Shown here: piece by piece, positions 1 to 9,540 of the stretch
How the letters are laid out: each line of letters begins with the position of its first letter
How positions within the stretch are numbered: the first letter of the stretch is position 1
Source of the DNA: Nemertoderma westbladi
Taxonomy: Eukaryota > Xenacoelomorpha > Nemertodermatida > Nemertodermatidae
Assembly (NCBI GenBank): GCA_032718475.1
Contig: JAUCBJ010002672.1
Span: 1 to 26,718 of the forward strand
Length of the DNA stretch: 26,718 bases
Direction of reading: 5' to 3'
The notes under the pieces: generated by a model
The model's database searches: none
What the model saw: only the letters and a program-made list of their open reading frames with translations
What the model was told of the DNA's origin: nothing
Position numbers and translations under genes: made by a program

Positions 1-2
1 TA

Positions 3-1745
3 ATCGTCAAAAAAACAGATAAAAGCGGTGGTTTCGCAGTTATGGGACGCGGCAGTTATATCGACAGGATGGAGAGGGACATTCTCTCGGATTCCCATTC
101 CTATGCACCATTGCCGAGGGACCCTAACCCTAACGCTACGACGACCATCAACGCTGGAGTTTCCTGCGTTTTAGGGCGGAGCGACCAAGATTATCTACGT
201 AGAGCGTTAAGGAGCACCCACCCACGTGTACCGGAACTTTACGGCAATCCTAAGACCCACAAGCCCGGTGAACCCATGCGTCCAATCTCTTCTGGATCTG
301 GATCAGCGGCGGAAAAGCCAGGATGGTTGGTCAGTAGAGTTCTGGGGCAAGCAGTACGCCATGTTCCAGAACGTCTAGTTAACACGAAGGATTTCATTGA
401 ACGAGTTAAACTGATAGACCCATTGGAACCGGGGGACATTATTTTCAGTCTGGATATAGTGTCTATGTACACCAATATTCCCGTACAAGAGGGAATTGAC
501 CTAGTTTCGGACTTTGTTAATAAACATAGACACAATATCAATATGTTCGGTATGGAGATGCCTGAGTTTTATGGACTTCTTAAAATTAGCCTAGAATTCA
601 CTTTTTTCCGGTTCAACGGTAAATTTTACCAACAGAAGGATGGGATGGGAATGGGTGTGCGTTTAGCCGCGCATTTCGCGGTAATATTTATTCATGTTAA
701 GGAATCCGAATTTTTAAATAATTATAGCTTATCGGTTGCATGTTGGTTTCGATTCTATGATGATGGGTGGGCCGTCTGGCAACATGGGGAAGAGGAACTT
801 AGTAAGTTTCTCGATTACCTCAATGGCTGCCACCCGACCCTTAAGTACACTATGGAACAATCTTACACCAGTATCCCTTTTTTAGACGTAACCACAACAA
901 TTAATAACACAGGACAAATCAATTTCGAACTCTATATCAAACCATCCAATAAAGGTATATTTCTCAACTTTTTTAGCTGCCACCCCCGTAACATAATAAC
1001 CAATACTGCTAGGTCTGCCATCAAGCGAGCCATACGCAACAGCAACACGTTGGAAGGACGTGAGCGTAGCCTTGACAAAATTAAAACAATTCTCACGGAC
1101 AATGACTACCCTGTTTCAATGATCCACAAATTAATACATAACGAACTCAGTGGAGCACCCCCGCACCCCACACGCATGAACACCCCACGAAATGGTTCCC
1201 CAGTACCTCTAGTATTACCTTTTATCAACGAGGGTTTACGTAGAAAGGTGCAACGCATAGTTAGTACGTCTAACCTCAGAGGAGACATAAGAGTAGTACA
1301 CACCCCAGGTCCCAAATTAAAGAAACAGCTGGTCAGAGCCAGTCTCACAGGCGCCACTTGCCCAGCACCAACTAACACAGAATGTTACACATGCATCACC
1401 TGCGGGGTGAAACCCTGTACTGTACGCAACGTAATCTACGAAATAACCTGCACTTTGTGCCTTCAGCGGGTAGAGAATTACATAGGGGAGACGTCCGGGC
1501 GCCTCAGGAACAGAATGATGCAGCATCGCAGCTGCATTCGCTGCAGAAATCGCAAGGAAGCCATTGGTGAGCATTTTCTCGACGTACACCCTGGACAACA
1601 TAGTATCGCACAGCCATTCACAATTCGTATAGTTCGCACATGCAAAGACTGGGCAGATAGGAAAATAAGTGAGAAACATTTCATCCAGCAATTACACCCC
1701 ACACTCAATACACAGTACGTGCAACCACATAACACTGGCTGGTAG
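3..1745 (+). CDS. Penelope-like reverse transcriptase with GIY-YIG endonuclease, partial (N-terminus off-window)
   Basis: The first ATG is at 42, but the frame is open to the window edge. Bases 3-41 encode IVKKTDKSGGFAV, the conserved Lys/Asp/Lys/Gly block near the start of PLE reverse transcriptases, so the ATG at 42 is internal. Numbering from that Met: LYGNPKTHKP near 66-75 and RPISS near 80-84; palm motif A SLDIVSMY with Asp138; motif B GMGMG near 201-205; motif C FYDD at 238-241; SIPFLDV near 277-283. A cysteine-rich linker (C440, 448, 451, 454, 459, 470, 473) leads into the GIY-YIG domain: VIY 464-466, YIG 480-482, Arg487/489, His495, Glu510, Glu544 and Asn556. The protein would copy element RNA using a nick made by its own nuclease. 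Motif B reads GMGMGVRLAAHFAV instead of the usual G-x-x-MGSPLSP, so activity is uncertain. The frame ends with TAG. Confidence 0.93.
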   Translation: MVKKTDKSGGFAVMGRGSYIDRMERDILSDSHSYAPLPRDPNPNATTTINAGVSCVLGRSDQDYLRRALRSTHPRVPELYGNPKTHKPGEPMRPISSGSGSAAEKPGWLVSRVLGQAVRHVPERLVNTKDFIERVKLIDPLEPGDIIFSLDIVSMYTNIPVQEGIDLVSDFVNKHRHNINMFGMEMPEFYGLLKISLEFTFFRFNGKFYQQKDGMGMGVRLAAHFAVIFIHVKESEFLNNYSLSVACWFRFYDDGWAVWQHGEEELSKFLDYLNGCHPTLKYTMEQSYTSIPFLDVTTTINNTGQINFELYIKPSNKGIFLNFFSCHPRNIITNTARSAIKRAIRNSNTLEGRERSLDKIKTILTDNDYPVSMIHKLIHNELSGAPPHPTRMNTPRNGSPVPLVLPFINEGLRRKVQRIVSTSNLRGDIRVVHTPGPKLKKQLVRASLTGATCPAPTNTECYTCITCGVKPCTVRNVIYEITCTLCLQRVENYIGETSGRLRNRMMQHRSCIRCRNRKEAIGEHFLDVHPGQHSIAQPFTIRIVRTCKDWADRKISEKHFIQQLHPTLNTQYVQPHNTGW

Positions 1746-2020
1746 GTAGTGCCGGTAAATATAACACTTTTCTGATTTGCACGTAATTTAATAATTTTTT
1801 CGGACGCAAAATTTGTAATATTTAAATTTCTTCGGCTCCAAATTACATTATATCCCGTTTTGTCATACTGTATGTTTGCGTTATACTGTAGTTCAGTGCT
1901 CTTCGTTCATTATACATACAGTTGTAGTGGTGCAGTCAGACAGTAGCAGTAGTATTGTAGTAAGTAGTACCGGTAGCTGGTTGACAGTAGTCTAGTTTTT
2001 ACATTTGTGAGTAATCTCCG

Positions 2021-2096
2021 TATGCCCTGATGAAGGCCTATATTTATATTATTGTTTGTTTTGCAATCTATAATATAGTGGCTGAAATATTGGCAA
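2021..2096 (+). ncRNA. hammerhead-ribozyme-like core in PLE 3' region
   Basis: CTGATGA (2027-2033) is followed by a long imperfect hairpin and then GAAA (2084-2087). These are the two invariant strands of a hammerhead catalytic core, in order. The hairpin pairs AG.CC-TATATT (2034 onward) with AATATA-GTGGCT (ending 2083), with bulges. TGCC (2023-2026) can pair with GGCA (2092-2095) as stem I. Stem III would be minimal: TATT (2088-2091) lies between GAAA and stem I. Hammerhead motifs are known in Penelope-like elements, which supports the reading. The long AT-rich stem II and near-absent stem III are weak points. Self-cleavage is an inference. Confidence 0.5.
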
Positions 2097-2189
2097 CTAA
2101 ATTTTCTCTCGGTCATTCGATAATAGATCAGTCTCAACCTCCCCCATTGGCATATGGGTTTACATTCAAGGAGCTTTTTTTGGAGGTGT

Positions 2190-3320
2190 CAGATCATGAT
2201 CTTGACCATGATCAGCAAAGATCAGTTTTGATCAGCAATCGGACACTCAAGGCTTGCTCCAATCGAAAAACTTAACATTACAAAAAGATTCAGCGACCCC
2301 ACATTAGTCATGATTCCCGTTAAAAGATTTTAAAAAAAGTGAATTCTTCCCGGTCAAAACGCAAGATCATAATCGCGCAAAGATTGGACTTCGTAAAATC
2401 GTAACTAAGCATTTTTGATATAAACAATTACTGTAGGAAACGTTCAGAACACCGCCCTGAGTCGATTAAAAAAAAATTGGCTCGATCGGACAACTGGTTC
2501 TCGAGATCTGATACCTGATCATTAAAGATCAGATTTTTTAGTTTTTTTGGATGTTCTCGAAAACTTTGTTTGAGACCCCCGATTTTTTTTTTACGAATCG
2601 ACTTCTATGGTGAAGGGGCAACTTTTGAGTATTTCGAAATTTTCAAAAAACGATTTGATCAGGCCGCGATCAGAAAAGATCGTGTTTTTGGTTTTATTTC
2701 AAAGACCAAGTCCTGGGAGTTCACCGTATGGAAAAACTTAACATCACAAAAAGATTCCTCACCATCGAATTATGGGGGGTAGCCAAAATTTGGGCATAAA
2801 AAAGTTCAAGTCTAGTGGGTCAAAACTCAAGATCATGATCGCGAAAAGATCAGTATATTTAAAATCGAATCTAAGCATTTTTCTAATAAACATTCATTGT
2901 AAGAAATGTTCAATGGTCTATTCTGAGTTGATTAAAAAAAAAATTGGCTCGATCGGACAACCGGTTCTCGAGATCTGATACCTGATCATAAAAGATCGTG
3001 TTTTTCGTTTTTTCCCGATTTTCTCGAAAACTTTGTTTGAGACCCCCGATTTTTTTTTTACTAATCGACTTCTATTAAGAAGGGGCAACTTTTAAGCATT
3101 TCGAAATTTTTAAAAAGCGATTTGATCAGCCATGATCACGAAAGATCATGTTTTCGGTTTTATTTCGAAGACCAAGTCCTGTGAGTTCACCGTATGAAAA
3201 AACTTAACATTACAAAAAGATTCCTCACCCTCGAATTAGGGGGGGTAGCCAAAATTTGACCATAAAAAAGTTCAATTCTAGGGGGTCAAAAGATCATGAT
3301 CGCGAAATGATCATTTTTTT
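2190..3320 (+). repeat. GATC-rich tandem repeat, 466-bp period, about 2.3 copies
   Basis: The landmark CTTAACATTACAAAAAG starts at 2271, 2737 (one change) and 3203, an exact 466-bp spacing. Between landmarks the copies align throughout, for example GGCTCGATCGGACAAC and GTTTGAGACCCCCGA in both full units. I count about 26 GATC tetramers in this stretch, many as TGATCA or ATGATC palindromes, roughly six times chance. Copies 1 and 2 differ by scattered substitutions, so the duplication is not recent. No coding frame is shared between units. Confidence 0.8.
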
Positions 3321-3560
3321 CGAAATTACTTCTGAGCATTTTGGGGCAAAACTTTCAAACTAAAAAACATTCAATGGAGTGTTCTAAGTAGATTAAAAAA
3401 AATTTCGACTCAATAGGCCTACCGGTACCGGAGATATAGTCGTCCAAAGTCTGCTTCCGGTAATTCGAAAATATTTCGAAAACGCTTGATCGAATTTTTT
3501 CCTTGAAAATATGTGAATGTACAGTTAGTGGACCCGCATTTAACGATATATCACAATCCA
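3321..3560 (+). repeat. diverged extra copy of the 466-bp unit
   Basis: The array continues in degenerate form. AGCATTTT, AACATTCAATGG, GATTAAAAAAAATTTCGACT and an ACCGG..GAGAT block keep the order seen in the 466-bp units, but with many substitutions and gaps. ACCGGTACCGG replaces the ACCGGTTCTCG of the intact unit. Confidence 0.5.
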
Positions 3561-4589
3561 TATTTCGGATGACAGGTACCGGTGAAATCAGACTTTACCG
3601 AAAAAAATTCAAATTTTAGCTACTCATGTCTGACTATCTCGAAAACTATAATAGGTATGGAAATACTTTCACTGCAAGAAATGTTCACCTATCCAATGCG
3701 CTTCTAACTCTGTGCTCGGATTTTGCATAGTGTCAAAACCTACAACTTAACCCCCCAGCGGAGGGAACGGAGTGACCGGAGCGCCAGTACTATCTTTCAT
3801 TATTATGAAGTAATAAGGGCGGTGGGTGGGGTAGGTGGTGAACACTATTTATAGGGTGGAGGGAGGGTCTAGTATATTACTTTAGGATATTTGATTTCTT
3901 TGCAATATAGTTTAGCTGCCTCAGTCTTATTTGTAATAAGTTATACATTATACCAAATTATATCAAGTTTTAATATCTACATTGTCTACCTGTAGGAGAA
4001 ATATACAATGTAGGGCTCATAATATATTTATAAATAGATTTAGTATATTTACATTGTATAACAGAGTTAATTAATACTATTACGGTATTATACTAAAGAC
4101 ACCGCTTTGATATATCTGATCAAATGGCAATTTGTGGTAAATTATTTATTTCACTATCTTGGGTATATCATTCAATTTCTAAAACTATAATAATAAACAT
4201 TTACTTCACTTCTTGTTTACTCGCATGGATATATTGATATAAAACACTTCAGCATAATATCTTATAGGGCCAAACGCAGATTAATCGGAATAATATGTTT
4301 AATTATTATTACAATTGGTACATTGAAGTAAGTAGTACATGAGTTTGATAAAATAATTATGAATCTGTATCTCATTCTACTTTGTCTATATGATTATGTT
4401 ATATAATAATGTTACTTTATCACTTTGGTTTAAACCGATCTCCTTTACTATTACTTACTACTTATATACTACTACTACTACTACTATTACTACTACTACT
4501 ACTCACTACTACAGAGTTATATATTATAAGAGGAGGGGGTTCGTGATTATTAGTTATTATACAAGTGCCCCTCGGCTATAGAGAGTCCA
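3561..4589. other. AT-rich non-coding stretch
   Basis: No supported gene. It holds a GC-richer patch near 3750-3870 (CGGAGGGAACGGAGTGACCGG and a GGTGGGTGGGG run), long AT-rich sequence, and the TAC microsatellite listed separately. The short frames here are low complexity. Confidence 0.6.
4464..4512 (+). repeat. (TAC/ACT)n microsatellite
   Basis: TACTACTACTAC-type trinucleotide run with a few interruptions (ATTAC, TCACT). Confidence 0.9.
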
Positions 4590-5214
4590 CCCTCGGTTGC
4601 TTACTGGATTTTGGTGGGTAGAGAGCGCAAGGCGACCGGAGATGTTTGAGGTCGTTGAAGTGGCGGGGCCTAGTGACACTATCACCCCTCTGAAGAATGG
4701 CGCCATGAGTATCTGTCACAGTGTATGGAATTTCCTAATAAAAAGCTCGAATTTTCGGCTCCTGCCACGATTGTACGTAAGCACTCGATCACCCGGCCAT
4801 ATTTCTGGAGGCTTGGATGCTCGAGACATATTGGTTTGCTCTTCCCGCTTTCGTTTCTATAGGATAACGTGGTGTCTTGAAGAGGATATTTTGCCTTGTC
4901 CTCCAGTGGTTTGCTGGGAAATTCAGTCGTAATAACCACCACCCAGCAGAAAGTACCCTGGTGGGACACTACTGTAGTGCTTGGGTGAGGTGTATATACT
5001 ATACAGAGCTATAGCTCTGTATCCTGACACCAATTCATCTATTGCTGCTTGGTAGTCTTGGTTGCCATGGTGCGCTATTATAAGTGCTTTTCCTAGTGGC
5101 TTAATGAAGGTCTCCGCTGGGTTTGCCTGAGGGTGATACTCATAAACTTTATGATGTTTTATGCTCCGAAAATTTAGTAAACTCTGCTGAATTAAATGAA
5201 GGCCCAATGTCCGT
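4590..5214 (-). pseudogene. Ty3/gypsy integrase, C-terminal half (decayed)
   Basis: Read on the minus strand from 5214 downward, this matches the second half of a Ty3/gypsy integrase core. A TDIGP block containing a catalytic-type Asp is encoded right at the 5214 edge. The HPQANPAETF signature carries the third catalytic residue (Glu), and a SGYRA block follows. A further stretch with PSKPLED and NESGKSK resembles the region after the core in these polyproteins. At least one frameshift separates TDIGP from HPQAN, and another lies near 4960, so it cannot make integrase. The N-terminal half lies at 6178-6420, beyond the inserted DNA transposon. No long terminal repeats were found. Confidence 0.75.
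5207..5214. repeat. target site duplication ATGTCCGT, left copy
   Basis: Identical to 6178-6185, immediately outside the inverted termini. Eight bases is the size made by hAT transposases. Confidence 0.85.
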
Positions 5215-6177
5215 TAGGGTGGTGCTTTATTTACTTTTTTTCGATTTCATTGTTCTACCGGTGCACAAAAGTTGCCAAATGATAAAAAAATAAGGCAAAA
5301 AAAATTTCATTAAATTTCGTCTATATCTTCACGGAAGCAAGCCAAAAAAATCACTGCAACAAAATTGATTTAGTGCGCAGACACCTTCAAAATTAAAGAA
5401 GTAGTGATTAGTTGACTATAGTTTTTGTACAAAATGTGTGGAATGGGTCAACTCAATATCAAGTATTAATTGGTGGATATAGTCTTGACATTTTGTAAAA
5501 TAACTCAAGAACTAATGACTCTACTCTTATTTTAAAGGTGTCTACACCCACTACATCGATCATTTCTGTGATGTGTCTATTCTTGGTTCCTTGAGATAAT
5601 TCAAAATAAATTTTTTTGAGGATTTGACCATATCGCATCAAGGCGGTAATGAAGACTTGTGCCGGACTTCACATTTTCTGCAATATCTCAAGAACTATTC
5701 GCTCTACGTTTGTTTTGAAGTTGTCTACCCCCACTAAATCGGACATTGCGGTTCTAATGAGGATAATATTAATGGAGTATGAGTATGATAATTCAAAGTT
5801 GGCCATCGCGAAAATTTAGAAATATCATCACTTTGTGCCAAATGGTACAGTAGGTTCTGTCCATGTGCCTGTGGCACTAGTTCCCTTGATCCAAAAATTA
5901 AAATTTTGGTATCTAACTAAGTTTGGACCCATTTCATAACATTTGATGCTTTAAGGAAGTTCTTTCTTGCATCATTGATCTTTCATCCATGTGTTATATT
6001 GTTATAAATTTAATTGTGGTGCATCGCGATGGCTCAAAATTTCAACCGCCTTGGGATCCGTCAAGATATCGATGAAATTTAGAGAAATTTTTTTTGCCTT
6101 AATTTTTTACCATTTGGCAACTTTTCCGCACCGGTAGAACAACGAAATCTAAAAAAAGTAAAAAACGCACCGCCCTA
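5215..6177. mobile_element. non-autonomous hAT-like element, 963 bp
   Basis: The element starts TAGGGTGGTGC and ends GCACCGCCCTA, flanked by the perfect 8-bp duplication ATGTCCGT. The terminal inverted repeats are about 120 bp (5215-5337 and 6056-6177) and share blocks such as GTTCTACCGGTGC and AAGTTGCCAAATG. The 8-bp duplication and TAGGG termini fit the hAT superfamily. No transposase frame is present, so movement would need a transposase from elsewhere. Inside are imperfect repeats of CTCAAGAACTA followed by a GTCTAC-CCCACTA block (near 5506 and 5685). Confidence 0.85.
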
Positions 6178-6185
6178 ATGTCCGT
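6178..6185. repeat. target site duplication ATGTCCGT, right copy
   Basis: Matches 5207-5214. On the minus strand it reads ACGGACAT and contains the GAC codon of the conserved integrase Asp. Confidence 0.85.
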
Positions 6186-6420
6186 GCGGTTAGCTTCTGG
6201 GTTCCCATATGAATGGTACTGTAGATGTTGTCAATGGGTGAGATAAGACTGGCACCGCACTTGGTGACTTGACCACTTTGGCTGCGGGGAAGCGTGAAAG
6301 GCCATCTTGTACAACCAATACATGTTGGTTATTAGGGAGGGCCCAAATAGGCCCACCCGGTTGACAAAATTTGCCTATTTTGTTAAATACTTTTTGGAAA
6401 AACTTAGCGGGCATTTGAAC
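6186..6420 (-). pseudogene. Ty3/gypsy integrase, N-terminal part of core (decayed)
   Basis: The minus-strand frame ending near 6190 encodes HVLVVQDGLSRFPAAKVV, which is the first part of a gypsy integrase core (the hydrophobic strand with a catalytic-type Asp, then SRFP). A frameshift between this and the insertion site moves the reading to a frame that encodes YGNPEAN beside the duplication. Together with 4590-5214 it forms one relic interrupted by the hAT-like element. Confidence 0.7.
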
Positions 6421-7214
6421 CGAAATTAGCTAATTTTGCTAAAATTAGCAAGTTACATAATTTGACAATATTAGAAAGCAATGCTAAATGTAGTTATCCC
6501 AAGTTACTTGTTAATTACTTGGGAAAATTTATTCAGACTTACAAATATTTTGAAAGTTACTTTAACTGGTCTATCTTGGACTCCTGCACCGAATCGGCAT
6601 TCGATTCTGAAAATGTATGAAACTTAAAAAAAATCCCTTAGTAACCATTGCGCTGTTGGGAGGGGGGACAATGTTACCTTTTTACCTTACTTTACCCACT
6701 TTATTATTATTATTAATAGTAAAATTTTTACAAAAGTAAAATTTTTACAATAGTAAAATTAAGTTCACATGTAGTTTATTAGCCTCCGGTAATAATTAGT
6801 CATAACTGGTAGATTAGCAACGGGACTGGATCCATACGGTAACTGGTCGATTTGCAGTTGGTTGAGGGCGGGGAAGTGGGGTCTGGGAATAGTCTCGAAT
6901 GCAAGGCGAGGTAGTGCGGCTCCATCCGTTACACCTGAGCAATGTTTCAATGTTACCTTCCCCGTAGTTTGTTTGCTTATTTTGGTCACATTTTGAAAAT
7001 CAATGCATTAGATGAATTGATTGTGACATCTTGTTTGTCGCGTTATACGGATTTATGGGGGTTCTGAATTCAATGGAATAAAGAAAAATGACACAATATC
7101 ATTTATATCAATATTGAAACGTTTCTAGAGTGAGTATTTTAGGAGAAACTATCTTCCCAATAGCACGAATACCGGTAGATGGATGAACTACACATGAATT
7201 TTGTAACAATTTAT
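6421..7214. other. non-coding stretch between relics
   Basis: No supported gene. It contains a perfect 9-bp hairpin GCTAATTTT-GCT-AAAATTAGC (6428-6448), and a 17-bp AGTAAAATTTTTACAAA repeat, about 2.5 copies, near 6718-6763. CAATGTTACCTT occurs twice (6669-6680, 6948-6959). A short minus-strand frame at 6765-6989 has no recognisable features. Confidence 0.6.
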
Positions 7215-7860
7215 TTTAACGAAAGAAACGTTTTATTAAAATCGAAGCTTTACTACTATTTCCAGATACAAGCGAATTCAAATGATGGTATGCACTTTCA
7301 AACATAGCTGCAGATGAGGCCTGAAGTGAGCCATAAATGATAATGGTAAATGAGACAAAGCATGTAGTGACAAAGATTGTGAAGCTTCACCAAAAGAGCC
7401 GGGGATAGATATTCTAAAAAAGTTAATCAAAACTTTAGAGTCATCAATATCGGCCTGACTAACTGAAACATTCAGCAGTAATCGCAAGATTGTAAGACAT
7501 CTACTGTATAACAAGTAAAAATAATAAGTAAACTTGGTAATGGATATTTTCAACGGCTTTTTGGCATAGATCCAATATGTTTGGTTTTTCAAGCCCGCGA
7601 TACAAGCTAAGCAAACTAGCAGCTAGTAGCAAATTATCATATTTTCAGCGGAGATACAATGGTAAGTTCATTACACATGCCATAACGGGCCACAAGCAGA
7701 ATCCTTTCGACTTGTGCACTGGAACTACATCGTCTGTATGAATTGATATCATTACGTCATACTTTTCTTTAACACCAGATTCAATCAAATTAGTAGATGG
7801 AATCCTTAATGTATAATTCTCCGCAGAATCAACATATAGAACACTAGACCTAGGGTGCAT
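7215..7860 (-). pseudogene. decayed DNA-transposon transposase (tnp2/EnSpm-like tail)
   Basis: Minus-strand reading from 7860 gives ISIHTDDVVPVHKSKGFCLWP and then VMNLPLYLR. This follows the pattern (N/H)TDGV-x3-KS-x4-WPV-x6-LP-x3-R seen in tnp2-type transposase proteins. After one in-frame TGA (7645-7647) the same frame continues KYDNLLLAAS...EKPNI, matching the usual NILLAGLWxGxxKP block. Further on, LHALSHLP and, in a shifted frame, AAMFESAYHHLNSLVSGN match the ending 'FExAN-x2-L-x2-LVxG'. At least one stop and two frame changes make it inactive. The family name is my inference from motif order. The N-terminal part is missing. Confidence 0.55.
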
Positions 7861-7925
7861 GTATACTATGTAATGCGCAATAATTTTTATTGTCCGTTTA
7901 AATCCTTTTTTTGTCCTTTTTTTTT

Positions 7926-8118
7926 ACTTTTTATGTCCTCCAGAAATCTACCGTTAGGTTCCATGCTACCGGTTTCTCTACTGCTGTTCTCTCAGGCTAT
8001 CAGTACCGGTATCAGTTTTTTTTTGACTTTTTATGTCCTCCAGAAATTTACCGTTAGGTTCCATCCTACCGGTTTCTCTGCTGCTGTTCTCTCAGGCTAT
8101 CAGTACCGGTATTAGTAT
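7926..8118 (+). repeat. 100-bp tandem duplication
   Basis: ACTTTTTATGTCCTCCAG starts at 7926 and again at 8026. The copies differ at only a few positions, and each has two ACCGGT sites and a CTCAGGCTATCAGTACCGG block. Confidence 0.9.
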
Positions 8119-8271
8119 ATAGAGCACTATTTTGAAGTATTGCATGTACAGATATGTAGGTATATAAAGCAGGTATTTTAGTACCGGTACCAGCACCGGT
8201 ACTGCTGTGTAGGCCTACTGTGTAGCCTACCATTTAAATACGGTACTGGTAGCGCCTACCGGCTGACCGGT
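8119..8271. other. ACCGGT/TAGGCCTA-rich spacer
   Basis: A short spacer before the satellite with repeated TACCGGTACC, CACCGGTACT and TAGGCCTAC words. No coding signal. Confidence 0.5.
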
Positions 8272-9540
8272 TGTTTTGGTTAGAAAATCCCGCCTCGGTA
8301 ACCTGCTCCTTTCCCTGAATTGGTAAAGTGACCGTTTATTGTTTTGGTTAGAAAGGCCCGCCTCTGTAACCTGTTCCTTTCCTTCATTTAGTAAAGTTAC
8401 AGTTTATTGTTTTGGTTAGAAAGGCCCGCCTCTGTAACCTGTTCCTTTCCTTCATTTAGTAAAGTTACTGTTTATTGTTTTGGTTAGAAAATCCCGCCTC
8501 GGTAACATGCTCCTTTCCCTGATTTGGTAAAGTTACCGTTTATTGTTTTGGTTAGAAAGGCCCGCCTCTGTAACCTGCTCCTTTCCTTCATTTAGTAAAA
8601 TGACTGTTTATTGTTTTGGTTAGAAAATCCCGCCTCTGTAACCTGCTCCTTTCCCTGATTTGGTAAAGTAACCGTTTATTGTTTTGGTTAGAGAGGCCCG
8701 CCTCTGTAACCTGCTCCTTTCCTTCATTTAGTAAAGTGACTGTTTGTTTTGGTTAGAAAATCCCGCCTCTGTAACCTGCCCCTTTCCTTCAATTAGTTAA
8801 ATGATCGTTTATTGTTTTGGTTAGAAAATTCCGCCTCTGTAACCTGTCCCTTTCCCTCAATTAGTTAAATGATCGTTTATTGTTTTGGTTAGAAAATCCC
8901 GCCTCTGTAACCTGCTCCTTTCCCTCAATTAGTTAAGTGATCGTTTATTGTTTTGGTTAGAAAATTCCGCCTCTGTAACCTGCTCCTTTCCCTCAATTAG
9001 TTATCTGATCGTTTATTGTTTTGGTTAGAAAATCCCGCCTCTGTAACCTGCTCCTTTCCCTCAATTAGTTAAGTGATCGTTTATTGTTTTGGTTAGAAAA
9101 TCCCGCCTCTGTAACCTGCTCCTTTCCCTCAATTAGTTAAGTGATCGTTTATTGTTTTGGTTAGAAAATCCCGTCACTGTAACCTGCTCCTTTCCCTGAT
9201 TTGGTAAAGTGACTGTTTGTTTTGGTTAGAAAAACCCGCCTATGTAACCTGCTCCCTTATCTCAATTGGTAATGTTATCGTTTATTGTTTTGGTTAGAAA
9301 ATCCCGTCTCTGTAACCTGCTCCTTTCCCTGATTTGGTAAAGTGACTGCTTATTGTTTTGGTTAGAAAATCCCGCCTCTGTAACCCGCTCCTTTCCCTCA
9401 ATTAGTTAAATAATCGTTTACTGTTTTGGTTAGAAAGGCCCGCCTCCGTAACCTGCTCCTTTCCTTCATTTGGTAAAGTGACTGTTTATTGTTTTGGTTA
9501 GAAAATCCGGCCTTAACCTGCTCCTTTCCATCAATTGGTA
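8272..9540 (+). repeat. 68-bp satellite array, about 19 units
   Basis: Each unit starts TGTTTTGGTTAGAAA and continues with a CCCGCCTCTGTAACCTGCTC block; spacing is 68 bp (for example 8881 to 8949), with a few shorter units. Two unit types occur: one with AAAATCCCGCC and mostly CCCTCAATTAGTT or CCTGATTTGGT, the other with AAAGGCCCGCC and CCTTCATTTAGT. The first eight units mix both types; units from about 8812 to 9150 are nearly all of the first type. No unit-long reading frame is kept. Confidence 0.95.

Larger units (their letters stand above)
1..2110 (+). mobile_element. Penelope-like retroelement, 5'-truncated by window edge
   Basis: The 3' portion of a Penelope-like element (PLE). It consists of an uninterrupted reverse transcriptase-endonuclease frame (base 3 to 1745), an AT-rich 3' UTR and a hammerhead-like core (2021-2096). 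PLEs are retroelements that pair a telomerase-related reverse transcriptase with a GIY-YIG nuclease. The left end lies outside the window. The right end is not defined by a target duplication; I place it just after the ribozyme-like core, where the sequence changes to GATC-rich repeat DNA, so the end may be off by tens of bases. The unbroken frame suggests a young copy. Confidence 0.85.

Noticed and set aside
239-1735. Several minus-strand and shifted open frames within 239-1735
   Set aside because: They overlap the well-supported Penelope frame, show no motifs, and are its antisense or shifted shadows.
4597-4932. 111-codon plus-strand frame
   Set aside because: It is antisense to the decayed gypsy integrase region on the minus strand and has no recognisable domain.
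6669-6959. 12-bp direct repeat CAATGTTACCTT about 279 bp apart as a target duplication
   Set aside because: The sequence between has no inverted ends or element features; it may be coincidence.
8272-9540. CRISPR-like regular repeats (also at 12181-12855 and 25822-26272)
   Set aside because: The whole unit is conserved, with no unique spacers, and the context is a eukaryotic genome; these are satellites.
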